DNA of 64,000 nt from UBA10649 sp963842725 (GCA_963842725.1 CAWJHN010000004.1:1240001-1304000), one strand, 5' to 3'; positions 24,838 through 37,270 are shown, counted from the stretch's first letter. The notes: generated by a model from the sequence alone, not told the origin. A program made the numbers and translations.

Positions 24838-25869
24838 TCAGGTCGTGGCCCTCAGGTGCTCCTGGACGGCAGGGATGACCTTCTCGCCGTACTGCGCCAG
24901 CGTGTGGTCCTTGTCGTCGTGCTGGAGGTACACGGCGAACTGGTTGACGCCGAGCGCCCTGAGCTCCTCGATCCGGCGGATGTGCTCCTCGGGCGGGCCG
25001 ATGATGCAGAAGCGGTCGACGATCTCGTCCGGCACGAAGTCGGTGTGGGTGTTGCCGGCCTGTCCGTGCTCGTTGTAGTCATAGCCCTGCCGGTTCTTGA
25101 TGTACTCCGTGAGCGCGTGCGGGACCGCTCCGCCGTTCTCGCCGTACCGGGCCACGATGTCGGCGACGTGGTTGCCGACCATCCCGCCGAACCACCGCAG
25201 CTGGTCGCGGGCATGTGCGTGGGCCTCTTCGGAGCCGTCCGTGACGTATGCCGGCGCGGCGACGCAGACGTAGACGTCGTCGGGATCGCGTCCTGACGCC
25301 TCGGCTGCATCGCGCACGGACCTGATCGTCCACTCCGCGATGGAGGGATCGGCCAGTTGGAGGATGAAGCCGTTCCCCACCTCGCCGGCCAGGGCGAGGA
25401 CCTTCGGGCCGTAGGCCGCGACCCACACGTCGGTCCGGCTCGCACCGGCCCAGGGCAGGCGCAGGTGGTTGCCCTTGTACTCGATCGCCTGGCCGTTGAC
25501 GAGCCCCTTGATGTCGATCACTGCCTGCCGGAGCTCGGCGACCGTGACCGGCTTGCCGTTGGTGACGCGAACGGCAGAGTCACCACGACCGATCCCGATG
25601 ACCGTGCGGTTTCCGTACATCTCGTTGAGCGTCGCGAAGACCGAGGCTGTCACGGTGATGTCCCTGGTGGCGGGATTGGTGACCATCGGCCCGACGATGA
25701 CCTTGCGGGTCTCGTCGAGGATCTTGCTGAAGATGACGTAGGGCTCCTCCCAGAGGATGTGGGAGTCGAACGTCCAGACGTATCCGAAGCCGTAGGTCTC
25801 CGCGCGCTTGGCCAGGTCGATGACCCGGGCTGCGGGGGGAGTGCACTGCAGTACGACGCCGATGTCCAT
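24838..25869 (-). CDS. Luciferase-like (LLM class) flavin- or F420-dependent oxidoreductase
   Basis: 343 residues from ATG 25869, with GAAAGG upstream. It has the LLM TIM-barrel pattern: MDIGVVLQCTPPAARVIDLA, YGFGYVWTFDSHILWEEP, TLNEMYGNRTVIGIGRGDSA and VWVAAYGPKVLALAGEVGNG. It resembles the TIGR03842-type group annotated as F420-dependent, often seen beside hydantoinase-type genes. The cofactor (F420H2 or reduced FMN) cannot be told from the sequence. Lying inside a pyrimidine-type operon with no dihydropyrimidine dehydrogenase, it is the obvious candidate for the missing redox step, but that is inference. RutA, which opens uracil oxidatively, is also an LLM protein. Confidence 0.82.
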   Translation of the reverse strand: MDIGVVLQCTPPAARVIDLAKRAETYGFGYVWTFDSHILWEEPYVIFSKILDETRKVIVGPMVTNPATRDITVTASVFATLNEMYGNRTVIGIGRGDSAVRVTNGKPVTVAELRQAVIDIKGLVNGQAIEYKGNHLRLPWAGASRTDVWVAAYGPKVLALAGEVGNGFILQLADPSIAEWTIRSVRDAAEASGRDPDDVYVCVAAPAYVTDGSEEAHAHARDQLRWFGGMVGNHVADIVARYGENGGAVPHALTEYIKNRQGYDYNEHGQAGNTHTDFVPDEIVDRFCIIGPPEEHIRRIEELRALGVNQFAVYLQHDDKDHTLAQYGEKVIPAVQEHLRATT

Positions 25870-25907
25870 GAGTCGCCTTTCGTCCGATGCGGTGGGGGCA
25901 GGAAGCG

Positions 25908-27395
<1,488 letters not shown>

Positions 27396-27467
27396 GTGCT
27401 GCTCCGCTCTCCGGTGGTGTCAATGACGTCGTCCCGGGTGCGTCGGGCACCCGGGACGCTCCCGCTG

Positions 27468-28886
<1,419 letters not shown>

Positions 28887-28902
28887 GGTGTGCGTCCTCT
28901 CG

Positions 28903-29739
28903 CTAGGGGCGGACCAGGTCGTCGTACGCGTCGGGTCGGCGGTCGCGGTAGAACTGCCAGCGGTTGCGGACCTCGGTGAGCAGGTCCATGTCGAGGTCGC
29001 GAATGATGAGTTCAGGCTGGTAGGGATCGCCCTTCTCGCCGACGTAGTTGCCCTCGGGGTCGATGAAGTAGGACTGGCCGTAGAAGTCGTCGTCGCCGAG
29101 GGACTCGATGCCGACGCGATTGATCGCGCCGACGTAGTACTCGTTGGCGACCGCGGCGGCCGGCTGCTCGATGCTCCACAGGTACTGGGACAGGCCGCGC
29201 GACGTCGCCGACGGGTTGAACACGATCTGGGCGCCGTTGAGGCCAAGCGCCCGCCAGCCCTCCGGGAAGTGCCGGTCGTAGCAGATGTAGACGCCGACCT
29301 TGCCGACGGCGGTGTCGAAGACCGGGTACCCGCCGTTTCCGGGGCGGAAGTAGAACTTCTCCCAGAAGCCGTTGACGTGCGGGATGTGCTGCTTGCGGTA
29401 CTTGCCGAGGTAGCTGCCGTCGGCATCGACGACCGCAGCCGTGTTGTACAGGACGCCGGGCTGCTCCTCCTCGTACATGGGCAGGATCATGACGATGCCG
29501 AGCTCCTTGGCGAGGGCCTGGAACCGCTCGGTCGTGGGCCCGGGGATGGCCTCGGCGTACTCGTAGTACTTCTTGTCCTGGACCTGGCAGAAGTACGGGC
29601 CGTAGAACAGTTCCTGGAAGCAGACGACCTGGGCGCCCTGCTCGGCCGCGTCGCGGGCGTACTGCTCGTGGGCGGCGATCATGGACTCCTTGTCACCGGT
29701 CCAGTTGGTCTGCACAAGGGCCGCGCGAACAACGGTCAT
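28903..29739 (-). CDS. Nitrilase-superfamily N-carbamoyl amidase (beta-ureidopropionase-like)
   Basis: 278 residues with the Glu-Lys-Cys triad of carbon-nitrogen hydrolases: Glu43 in VCFQELFYGPYF, Lys116 in GKYRKQHIPH and Cys153 in VYICYDRHFPEG. The FYGPYFCQ and NGFWEKFYFRPGN blocks are shared by beta-ureidopropionases and N-carbamoylputrescine amidases. Position as first gene of the operon, directly before dihydropyrimidinase, favours N-carbamoyl-beta-alanine as substrate. Since polyamine genes are nearby, N-carbamoylputrescine is the alternative. Confidence 0.88.
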   Translation of the reverse strand: MTVVRAALVQTNWTGDKESMIAAHEQYARDAAEQGAQVVCFQELFYGPYFCQVQDKKYYEYAEAIPGPTTERFQALAKELGIVMILPMYEEEQPGVLYNTAAVVDADGSYLGKYRKQHIPHVNGFWEKFYFRPGNGGYPVFDTAVGKVGVYICYDRHFPEGWRALGLNGAQIVFNPSATSRGLSQYLWSIEQPAAAVANEYYVGAINRVGIESLGDDDFYGQSYFIDPEGNYVGEKGDPYQPELIIRDLDMDLLTEVRNRWQFYRDRRPDAYDDLVRP

Positions 29740-29808
29740 TCGGTCCTCCTTTTCGGCACCCGCCGGTCGGGCACGTGTCTGGGTGGATCGTGCTTTTTGT
29801 GATTCTCG

Positions 29809-29836
29809 ACCTTAGACACTTTCCGATGTGTTACAA
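29809..29836 (-). promoter_or_regulatory. Predicted promoter of the pyrimidine operon with internal dyad
   Basis: Read on the minus strand, TTGTAA (29836-29831) and TAAGGT (29814-29809) form a -35/-10 pair with a 16-base spacer, about 70 bases before the amidase start. Inside the spacer ACAC (29816-29819) and GTGT (29828-29831) form an inverted repeat, extended imperfectly to TTAGACAC...GTGTTACAA. The divergent MocR gene starts at 29896, so this dyad is a natural binding site for it. Confidence 0.5.
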
Positions 29837-29895
29837 CGGCGTTTCGACAAAGAGCCGGCAGCGCTCGCGCGATCGGGCTATCGGACGGAGGCACC

Positions 29896-31311
29896 GTGAC
29901 CCTCACCGTCGAACCGGTGACGGACGGATCCGGGGGCCGGCCGGTGGACCCTGTCGTCGGGCTCGTGGCCGGTGTGGTCATCGACCGATCGCCCAAGGGC
30001 ATCGCGGCGGCCGTCCACCGGCTCATCCGGGCCGGCCGGCTGAAGACCGGCGACCGACTGCCGACCGTGCGCGACCTGGCGAAGGAACTAGGCATCAGTC
30101 CGGCGACCGTCAGCGAGGCGTGGCAGGCGCTAGGTGCGGTGGGCGCCATCCGGGCGCGTGGTCGGGCGGGAACGTTCGTCCGTGACACCGTGGAGCCGAC
30201 CCGGCCGGTCCGGTATCTCGGCATCGGCGGTGCGCCTCTCGCCGAGGGCCTCAACCTCTCCACCGGCACCCCGGACCCGGCGCTCCTGCCTCCCCTGCGC
30301 GAGGCACTCGAGCGCGTGGTTGCGACGTCCGAGTCCTGGACCACCAGCTACCTCGACGACCCGGTGCTGCCCGAACTCGACAGCCTGCTGCGCACGAGCT
30401 GGCCGTTCGCCCCCGAGCGTCTGACGGTCGTCGACGGCGCCCTCGACGCCCTGTCGCGGGTGGTCGACCAGGTCGTTCGCCTCGGTGACCGCGTCATCAT
30501 GGAGAACCCGGGGTTCCCGCCGCTCATCGACCTGCTCGAACGCAGCGGCGCCGAGATCCTGCCGGTCCAGATGGACGACGAGGGCATCGTGCCGGCATCG
30601 CTCACCGAAGCGCTGGCGCTGGAACCCGTCGCGGTCTTCCTGCAGCCGCGTGCTCAGAACCCGACCGGCATCAGCATGAGCGTCGGGCGCTGCGCCCGGC
30701 TCGCGGAGCTCCTGCGTCCGGGAAACGCGCTCATCGTCGAGGATGACCATTCCGGTGACATCGCGACCGGGGAGGACGTCAGCCTCGGCATGCACCTGCC
30801 CGAACGCACCGTCCACATCCGCAGCTACTCGAAGTCGCACGGGCCGGACCTGCGCATTGCAGCAGTCGGGGGATCCGCGGACGTCATCGATCCGATCGTC
30901 TCGCGACGGATGCTCGGCCCGGGTTGGACCAGCCGCCTGCTGCAGGCCGTTCTCGTCGAGCTCCTCACCGATCCGAGCGCGATTGCCGCGGTCGCCCGAG
31001 CGCGGGCCACGTACGCGGTGCGCAGTCTGGCGGTTCGGGCCGGGCTGGCCGGTGAGGGGGTCGTCAGCACGACGGGCGAGGGCATCAACGCCTGGGTCGA
31101 GGTCGTCGACGAGCGCGCCGCGATGATCACGCTCGCCGCTCTCGGGGTGCGCGTGTCTCCGGGCACCCCCTTCATGGTCGCGGCCGAGGGGCGCCACCAC
31201 GTGCGCGTGACCACGGGCGTGCTGGACGAGCAGGACACTGACCAGCTTCAGCACGTGATCTCCGCACTGGTCACGGCTGCCGGCATGGGACCGACGCTTC
31301 GGGGGGTCTAG
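29896..31311 (+). CDS. MocR-type GntR regulator with aminotransferase domain
   Basis: 471 residues from GTG 29896 after CGGAGGC. Residues about 25-100 are a GntR winged helix (GRLKTGDRLPTVRDLAKELG, ISPATVSEAWQALGAVGAI); 110-460 are a class I aminotransferase fold. The PLP-binding Lys313 in RSYSKSHGPDLR is kept, as are NPTG and EDDHSGDI, so the domain can bind PLP and sense an amine or amino acid. It is divergent from the pyrimidine-type operon and probably regulates it, perhaps by sensing beta-alanine; it could also affect the downstream aldehyde dehydrogenase. Confidence 0.9.
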   Translation: MTLTVEPVTDGSGGRPVDPVVGLVAGVVIDRSPKGIAAAVHRLIRAGRLKTGDRLPTVRDLAKELGISPATVSEAWQALGAVGAIRARGRAGTFVRDTVEPTRPVRYLGIGGAPLAEGLNLSTGTPDPALLPPLREALERVVATSESWTTSYLDDPVLPELDSLLRTSWPFAPERLTVVDGALDALSRVVDQVVRLGDRVIMENPGFPPLIDLLERSGAEILPVQMDDEGIVPASLTEALALEPVAVFLQPRAQNPTGISMSVGRCARLAELLRPGNALIVEDDHSGDIATGEDVSLGMHLPERTVHIRSYSKSHGPDLRIAAVGGSADVIDPIVSRRMLGPGWTSRLLQAVLVELLTDPSAIAAVARARATYAVRSLAVRAGLAGEGVVSTTGEGINAWVEVVDERAAMITLAALGVRVSPGTPFMVAAEGRHHVRVTTGVLDEQDTDQLQHVISALVTAAGMGPTLRGV

Positions 31312-31406
31312 GGGCAGGAAACGGCGACGCCGGTGTCAAACCGCGCTCAGACGACGATTTCCATCGTGTTAATCCCCGTTTCTGGCAGATTTCTGTCCCA
31401 AAAGCC

Positions 31407-31436
31407 TTGTCTAGACCCGTTTTTCGTGGTTGTATG
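31407..31436 (+). promoter_or_regulatory. Possible promoter upstream of the polyamine aldehyde dehydrogenase
   Basis: The 203-base gap between the MocR gene and the aldehyde dehydrogenase contains an AT-richer core. TTGTCT (31407-31412) and TGTATG (31431-31436), 18 bases apart, are a weak -35/-10 pair. No clear operator or terminator hairpin was seen in the rest of the gap. Confidence 0.3.
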
Positions 31437-31514
31437 CGGCTGGCGCTGCGTGGTCGGTCCTGCGTGCCCCATCATTCGTGTGTAGGCGAGTGTCCGTCGG
31501 ACTAGGGAGTGTCA

Positions 31515-32999
31515 GTGACGCAAGCGGTCTTCGCCGGTGGGGTCTCGTCTCCCGGTTCCTCGGGGGAGGCGTTCGACGTGGTCAACCCGGCGGATGGCCG
31601 AATCGTCGAGACGATGGCCATCGCGGACGCCTCCGACGTCGATCGCGCCGTCGCCGCGGCGAGCGATGCCTTCGCCGAGTGGTCGACGGCCCCGCCGGCG
31701 TTTCGGTCCGCGGCGCTCAACCGGCTGGCCGCCCTCCTCGAGACGAAGGCCGAGGCGTACGCGCTGGCGGAGACCGGGCAGACCGGCAAGCCCATCCGCC
31801 TGACGACCGATTTCGACGTGCCCGGCTCGATCGACAACGTCTCGTACTTCGCGGGCGCGGCACGCCACCTCGAGGGGAAGGCGTCCGCCGAGTGGGACGG
31901 CGTGCACACGTCGCTCATCCGACGGGAGCCGATCGGCGTGGTCGGCTCGATCGCGCCCTGGAACTACCCCCTGCAGATGGCGATGTGGAAGATCCTGCCG
32001 GCCATCGCGGCCGGGAACACGATCGTGCTCAAGCCCGCGGAGATGACGCCGCTGACGTCCCTGATGCTGGCAGCGGACTGCATGGCGGCGGGTCTCCCGG
32101 CCGGTGTCGTCAACGTCGTCATGGGCGCGGGGCGAACGGTGGGGGAGGCGCTGGTCAGCCATCGGGACGTCTCGATGGTCTCGTTCACCGGCTCGACTCC
32201 CGTCGGCCAGCGGGTCATGCAGCTGGCCACCGCCACCGTCAAGCGCGTGCACCTCGAACTCGGCGGCAAGGCGCCCTTCGTGGTGTTCGACGACGCGAAC
32301 CTCGAGGCGGCGGTGCACGGGGCGGTTGCCGGATCCCTGATCAACGGCGGCCAGGACTGCACGGCCGCCACCCGCGCCTACGTCCAGCGACCCCTCTACG
32401 ACGCCTTCGTGGCGGGGGTGGCCGACCTCTTCGCGCAGGTGCGGCTCGGCGACCCGCTCGATCCGGCGACCGACATGGGGCCGCTGATCTCGCGCCGCCA
32501 GCAGACGTCGGTGGCGGGCTTCGTGGACCGGGCGCGGGGCTACGGCGCCACCATCGTCGCAGGCGGCCGGATCCCCGAGGGAGACCTGGCAGCGGGCGCC
32601 TACTACCTGCCGACCCTGGTCACGGACGTCGCCCAGGACTCCGAGATCGCCCGGGACGAGATCTTCGGCCCCGTCCTGGTGGTCCTGCCCTTCGACTCGG
32701 ACGACGAGGGCCTCGCGCTGGCGAACGACACCGTGTATGGGCTCGCCGCCTCGGCGTGGACAACCGATGTATTCCGGGCATTACGGGCGCAGCGCGAGAT
32801 CAAGTCCGGCTGCGTGTGGGTTAACGATCACATACCGATTGTCAGCGAGATGCCGCACGGAGGCTTCAAGCAGTCCGGTTTCGGCAAGGATATGTCGATG
32901 TACTCGTTCGAGGAGTACACCAACGTCAAGCACGTCTCGATGGACATCACCGGAGAGGCCCGCAAGCCTTGGCACCGTACAGTCTTCACCACCCCGTAG
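31515..32999 (+). CDS. Aldehyde dehydrogenase, gamma-aminobutyraldehyde/betaine-aldehyde type
   Basis: 494 residues if started at GTG 31515, which is 5 bases after AGGGAG; the in-frame GTG 31509 overlaps that ribosome site and is less likely. Catalytic residues are Asn in PWNYPLQM, Glu near 248 in LELGGKAPF and Cys near 282 in GGQDCTAATR. The CTAATR and VNDHIPIVSEMPHGGFKQSG blocks fit gamma-aminobutyraldehyde (PatD/PuuC-like) and betaine-aldehyde dehydrogenases. It directly precedes a putrescine/spermidine-type importer, so 4-aminobutanal to GABA is the likely reaction. Confidence 0.87.
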   Translation: MTQAVFAGGVSSPGSSGEAFDVVNPADGRIVETMAIADASDVDRAVAAASDAFAEWSTAPPAFRSAALNRLAALLETKAEAYALAETGQTGKPIRLTTDFDVPGSIDNVSYFAGAARHLEGKASAEWDGVHTSLIRREPIGVVGSIAPWNYPLQMAMWKILPAIAAGNTIVLKPAEMTPLTSLMLAADCMAAGLPAGVVNVVMGAGRTVGEALVSHRDVSMVSFTGSTPVGQRVMQLATATVKRVHLELGGKAPFVVFDDANLEAAVHGAVAGSLINGGQDCTAATRAYVQRPLYDAFVAGVADLFAQVRLGDPLDPATDMGPLISRRQQTSVAGFVDRARGYGATIVAGGRIPEGDLAAGAYYLPTLVTDVAQDSEIARDEIFGPVLVVLPFDSDDEGLALANDTVYGLAASAWTTDVFRALRAQREIKSGCVWVNDHIPIVSEMPHGGFKQSGFGKDMSMYSFEEYTNVKHVSMDITGEARKPWHRTVFTTP

Positions 33000-33025
33000 C
33001 CCGCAACACAAATGGAGGAAGTCCC

Positions 33026-34249
33026 ATGACACCGCAGCGCCCCGAAGCCATCGCCGCCATCGCCGGGACCATGAGGTCCTCGGTCTCGCGGCGTCGCCTG
33101 CTGCAGGCCGCCGGGCTGGGCGGTGCGGCGATGGTCGCCACGGCCTGCGGAGCGGGCGGCGGCGACGAGGCCGCCGGCACAGGACCGGCCGTCGCCGCGA
33201 GCGCCGAGGACAAGTCCGACGCGGACAAGGCGATGAACTGGTCGAACTGGCCGCTGTACATCGACATCGACGAGGAGACCGGCTCGCGCCCGACCCTCGA
33301 CGCCTTCCAGGAGGAGACCGGCATCACGGTCACCTACACCGAGGATGTCAACGACAACAACGAGTTCTTCGCCAAGGTGCGTACTCAGTTGGAGCAGGGC
33401 CAGGACATCGGGCGCGACCTCGTCGTCCTGACCGACTGGATGGCCGCCATGTGGATCCAGAACGGCTACGCCCAGAAGCTCGACAAGGCGAGCATGCCCA
33501 ACTCCGGCAACATCATCCCGCGGTTGAAGAGCGTCTCGTTCGACCCCAACCGCGACTTCACGCTGCCGTGGCAGTCCGGTATCGGCGGACTGGGCTACAA
33601 CAAGGCATCGCTGAAGGAGGCCACCGGCAGCGACACCATGAAGACGATCGACCAGCTGTTCGACCCAGCCCTCAAGGGTCGCATCACGGTCCTGTCCGAG
33701 ATGCGCGACACGATGGGATGCCTCATCGCCTGGCAGGGCAACGACCCCGCGAACTTCACCGAGGACCAGTACAACCAGGCCATCGAGGCGCTCACCCAGC
33801 AGGTCGACAACGGCCAGATCCGCCAGGTCACCGGCAACGACTACATCGCCGCACTCGAGTCCGGCGACGTGATCGCGGTGATCGGATGGTCCGGTGACAT
33901 CTTCGCCCTGGGCGAGGACTTCGGCTTCGAGATCCCCGAGAGCGGTGGCACGCTCTGGACCGACAACATGCTGGTCCCCGCGCTCGCGGCGCACAAGAAG
34001 AACGCCGAGATGGTCATGAACTACTACTACGATCCCACCGTCGCGGCGCAGGTGGCGGCGTACGTCAACTACATCTGCCCGGTCGAGGGTGCGCAGGCCG
34101 CCATGGAGGCGATCGACCCTGCCCTCGCGTCGAGCGAGTGGATCTTCCCGACGGCCGCGACCATGGATCGCACGTCCGTGTTCATGGAGCTGACCGGCGA
34201 GCAGAACGAGGCGTACGAGCGGGCGTTCCAGAAGGCCATCGGCAACTGA
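33026..34249 (+). CDS. potD: Polyamine ABC transporter substrate-binding protein (PotD-like)
   Basis: 407 residues from ATG 33026, after AATGGAGGAA. The N terminus (SRRRLLQAAGLGGAAMVATACG) combines a Tat-like twin-arginine stretch with a lipobox Cys near residue 41, so it is probably an anchored lipoprotein. The mature part has LNWSNWPLYID-like NWSNWPLYIDID, GQDIGRDLVVLTDWMAAM and VIAVIGWSGDIFAL, typical of spermidine/putrescine-binding proteins. It is the first gene of a compact potD-A-B-C set. Ligand choice between putrescine, spermidine and agmatine is open. Confidence 0.9.
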   Translation: MTPQRPEAIAAIAGTMRSSVSRRRLLQAAGLGGAAMVATACGAGGGDEAAGTGPAVAASAEDKSDADKAMNWSNWPLYIDIDEETGSRPTLDAFQEETGITVTYTEDVNDNNEFFAKVRTQLEQGQDIGRDLVVLTDWMAAMWIQNGYAQKLDKASMPNSGNIIPRLKSVSFDPNRDFTLPWQSGIGGLGYNKASLKEATGSDTMKTIDQLFDPALKGRITVLSEMRDTMGCLIAWQGNDPANFTEDQYNQAIEALTQQVDNGQIRQVTGNDYIAALESGDVIAVIGWSGDIFALGEDFGFEIPESGGTLWTDNMLVPALAAHKKNAEMVMNYYYDPTVAAQVAAYVNYICPVEGAQAAMEAIDPALASSEWIFPTAATMDRTSVFMELTGEQNEAYERAFQKAIGN

Positions 34250-34283
34250 CCTGTCGTCTTCACCGACATCGAGAGAGGCACCC

Positions 34284-35477
34284 GTGGCCCAGAGCAACGA
34301 ACCCGGCAAGGTCGAGGACCTTCACCTGCGCAACCTCACCAAGAGGTTCGGCGACATGGCCGCCGTCGACGACCTGACGCTCACGATCCCCGCCGGATCG
34401 TTCTTCGCCCTCCTGGGCGCCTCAGGCTGCGGCAAGACGACCACGCTGCGGATGGTGGCCGGACTCGAGGATCCCACCGCGGGCACCATCAGCCTCGGCG
34501 ACCGGGACATCACCGGACTGAGGGCGTTCGAGCGACCCGTCAACACGGTGTTCCAGTCGTACGCGCTCTTCCCGCACCTCGACATCTTCGAGAACGTGGC
34601 GTTCGGCCTGCGCCGCCGCGGGATCAAGGACGTGACGCAGCCGGTGAACGAGATCCTCGACCTGGTCGAGCTCTCCGCGCTGGCCCGGCGCAAGCCGACG
34701 CAGCTCTCCGGCGGTCAGCAGCAGCGGGTCGCGGTGGCCAGGGCGCTCATCAACCGTCCCGGCGTGCTGCTCCTCGACGAGCCGCTGGGCGCCCTCGACC
34801 TCAAGCTGCGCCGTCAGATGCAGATCGAGCTCAAGCGCATCCAGGTCGAGGTCGGCACGACGTTCGTCCACGTGACCCATGACCAGGAGGAGGCCATGAC
34901 CATGGCCGACACGGTCGCGGTCATGAACTCGGGGCGGATCGAGCAGATGGGCCATCCTGCCGACATCTACGAGCTGCCGCGAACGGTCTTCGTCGCCAAC
35001 TTCCTGGGTCAGTCGAATCTGTTCAAGGGCCAGAGGACGGGCACGTCCGGCGACGACACGCTCATCACGGCGCAGGACATCCGCTTCGTCGTTCCCACGG
35101 ACCGCTGCTTCACGTCGAGCACCGACGCGATCGTGGGCGTGCGTCCCGAGAAGATGACGATCCTCGATGCGGTCGATGCCGATCGCATCCCGGAGCACCA
35201 CAACCGGATCACCGGTCGCGTCACCGACGTCTCGTACATGGGCGTGTCGACGCAGTACCTCGTGATGACGCCGTGGGATCAGGAGGTGATCGTCTTCGAG
35301 CAGAACGTGGTCGTCGGCGACCGCTCGGAGGTTGGCGACGAGGTTGTCGTCCACTGGTCGCCCCGGCATACGTTCGGCCTCGACGGCTCGAGCGGCACGA
35401 CCGTCGGAGTCGACCCTGAGGTGCTGGCGCTGGAGGCGGCGAGTCAGGCGCTCATCGCCGACGGACCGGAGGCCTGA
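34284..35477 (+). CDS. potA: Spermidine/putrescine ABC transporter ATP-binding protein
   Basis: 397 residues from GTG 34284 after GAGAGGCACC. Walker A GASGCGKTT is at 45-53, then FQSYALFPHLDIF (Q-loop region), LSGGQQQRVAVARAL, LLLDEPLGALDLKLR and HVTHDQEEAM. The C-terminal third is a TOBE-type regulatory domain (IVGVRPEKMTI), as in PotA/MalK-type ATPases. Strong overall match to PotA. The permease genes follow within 2 bases and with overlap. Confidence 0.94.
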   Translation: MAQSNEPGKVEDLHLRNLTKRFGDMAAVDDLTLTIPAGSFFALLGASGCGKTTTLRMVAGLEDPTAGTISLGDRDITGLRAFERPVNTVFQSYALFPHLDIFENVAFGLRRRGIKDVTQPVNEILDLVELSALARRKPTQLSGGQQQRVAVARALINRPGVLLLDEPLGALDLKLRRQMQIELKRIQVEVGTTFVHVTHDQEEAMTMADTVAVMNSGRIEQMGHPADIYELPRTVFVANFLGQSNLFKGQRTGTSGDDTLITAQDIRFVVPTDRCFTSSTDAIVGVRPEKMTILDAVDADRIPEHHNRITGRVTDVSYMGVSTQYLVMTPWDQEVIVFEQNVVVGDRSEVGDEVVVHWSPRHTFGLDGSSGTTVGVDPEVLALEAASQALIADGPEA

Positions 35478-35479
35478 CG

Positions 35480-36370
35480 ATGGTCGCGGTCGTCCCCACC
35501 ACCACGGGATCCGCGCCCTCGGTCGCTAAGCGCACGTCCCGGACCGGCTACCTGCTGCTGTTCCCCGGGATGGCCTGGCTGGCCGTGTTCTTCGCCATCC
35601 CGTTCGTGACGCTGTTCATGACGAGCCTCCAGAAGGACATCCCCGGCAAGTCCGGCAAGTACGCCTTCGGGCTCGAGTTCGGCAACTACGTCGAGGCCTT
35701 CACCGAGTACTGGCCGCTGTTCGTCCGGTCGTTCTTCTACGCCGGCATCGCCACGGGACTGGGCCTGCTGATCGCCTACCCGCTCGCCTACTTCATCGCG
35801 TTCCGGGCCGGCAGGTGGCGCTCGCTCATGCTGGTGCTGGTCATCGCGCCGTCGTTCGCGTCCTTCCTGCTCCGCACCTACGCGTGGAAGACGATCCTCG
35901 CCGACGAGGGCATCATCACGAGCACCCTCAACGCGCTACACCTGCTGCCCGACGGCCGGATCCTGAATACGGGGATCGCGGTCGTGGCCGGGCTCACCTA
36001 CAACTTCCTGCCCTTCATGATCCTGCCGCTCTACGCGGCGCTCGAGAAGATCGATCCGCGCCTCATCGAGGCCGCCGGCGACCTGTACGGGTCGCCCCAG
36101 ACGGTCTTCCGGAAGATCACCTGGCCGCTGTCGCTGCCGGGCGTGGTCGCGGGCACGCTGCTGACCTTCATCCCGGCGGCCGGCGACTACATCAACGCGG
36201 AACTGCTCGGCTCCACCGGCAATCGCATGATCGGCAACGCGATCCAGACGAACTTCATCGAGTTCCGCGACTACCCGACGGCGAGCGCGCTCTCCTTCAT
36301 GCTCATGGCGATCATCCTGGTGCTGGTGTTCTCCTACATCCGCCGCGCCGGAACGGAGGACCTCGTCTGA
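35480..36370 (+). CDS. potB: Spermidine/putrescine ABC transporter permease PotB-like
   Basis: 296 residues with six predicted membrane segments; a long periplasmic loop follows the first. The start ATG is 2 bases after the potA stop. The conserved FLLRTYAWKTILADEGIIT block and the cytoplasmic loop EAAGDLYGSPQTVFRKITWP are PotB hallmarks. Its stop overlaps the potC start by 1 base (TGATG). Confidence 0.93.
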   Translation: MVAVVPTTTGSAPSVAKRTSRTGYLLLFPGMAWLAVFFAIPFVTLFMTSLQKDIPGKSGKYAFGLEFGNYVEAFTEYWPLFVRSFFYAGIATGLGLLIAYPLAYFIAFRAGRWRSLMLVLVIAPSFASFLLRTYAWKTILADEGIITSTLNALHLLPDGRILNTGIAVVAGLTYNFLPFMILPLYAALEKIDPRLIEAAGDLYGSPQTVFRKITWPLSLPGVVAGTLLTFIPAAGDYINAELLGSTGNRMIGNAIQTNFIEFRDYPTASALSFMLMAIILVLVFSYIRRAGTEDLV

Positions 36371-37167
36371 TGCGCTGGCTTCGCAAGAACCTCGTCGGGA
36401 TCGTGGCGATCCTCGTGCTGGTCTACCTGTTCATCCCCATCTCGGTCATCATGCTGCTCAGCTTCAACAATCCGGCGGGCAAGTTCAACCTGAGCTGGAA
36501 CGAGTTCTCCCTCGACGCGTGGACCAACCTGTGCGGCGTGCCGGGGGTGTGCTCGTCGTTCGTCACGAGCATCCAGATCGGCATCGTGTCGACGCTCTTC
36601 GCCACACTCCTGGGCACCATGATCGCCTTCGCCCTGGTCCGCTACCGCTTCCGCGGGCGGAGCACGACGAACCTGCTCATCTTCCTGCCGATGGCCACTC
36701 CCGAGGTCGTCATGGGCGCGAGCCTGCTCGCCCTGTTCCTCAACCTGCGCTTCCCACTGGGCGAGATGACGGTCATCATCGCCCACATCATGTTCATCAT
36801 CTCCTTCGTGGTGGTCACGGTGAAGGCGCGCATCCAGGGCATGGATCCGCGACTGGAGGAGGCGGCTCGCGACCTCTACGCCGACCCGCGGTCGGTCTTC
36901 CGCCACGTGACGTTTCCACTGGTGCTGCCCGGCATCATGGGCGCGGCGCTGCTCGGCTTCTCGCTGTCGTTCGACGACTTCATCATCAGCTTCTTCAACG
37001 CGGGCACCCTGGTGACCTTCCCGATCTTCATCTGGGGCGCGGCGCAGCGCGGAATTCCCGTGCAGGTCAACGCGCTCGCCACCCTCGTGTTCCTCATCGC
37101 CCTCGCGATCGTGCTCGGGGGGCAGTACGTCAGCCACCGACGCCGCAAGGCGATGGAGACCGCCTGA
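36370..37167 (+). CDS. potC: Spermidine/putrescine ABC transporter permease PotC-like
   Basis: 265 residues from ATG 36370, six membrane segments. ATPEVVMGASLLALF and the coupling loop EEAARDLYADPRSVFRHVTF with SLSFDDFIISFF are typical of PotC. It pairs with PotB to form the channel. The frame stays open far upstream through potB, but only this part matches the family. A 103-base gap with a possible -10 (TAGACT near 37173) follows. Confidence 0.93.
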   Translation: MRWLRKNLVGIVAILVLVYLFIPISVIMLLSFNNPAGKFNLSWNEFSLDAWTNLCGVPGVCSSFVTSIQIGIVSTLFATLLGTMIAFALVRYRFRGRSTTNLLIFLPMATPEVVMGASLLALFLNLRFPLGEMTVIIAHIMFIISFVVVTVKARIQGMDPRLEEAARDLYADPRSVFRHVTFPLVLPGIMGAALLGFSLSFDDFIISFFNAGTLVTFPIFIWGAAQRGIPVQVNALATLVFLIALAIVLGGQYVSHRRRKAMETA

Positions 37168-37270
37168 CGAACTAGACTGCGTTCGACGTCGACACGAGTG
37201 AAGGGATTGGTGGGAGGACGGGGCACGACGGCCCCGCATCCGAGCATCCCCCTCACCAAGGAGTCCGACC

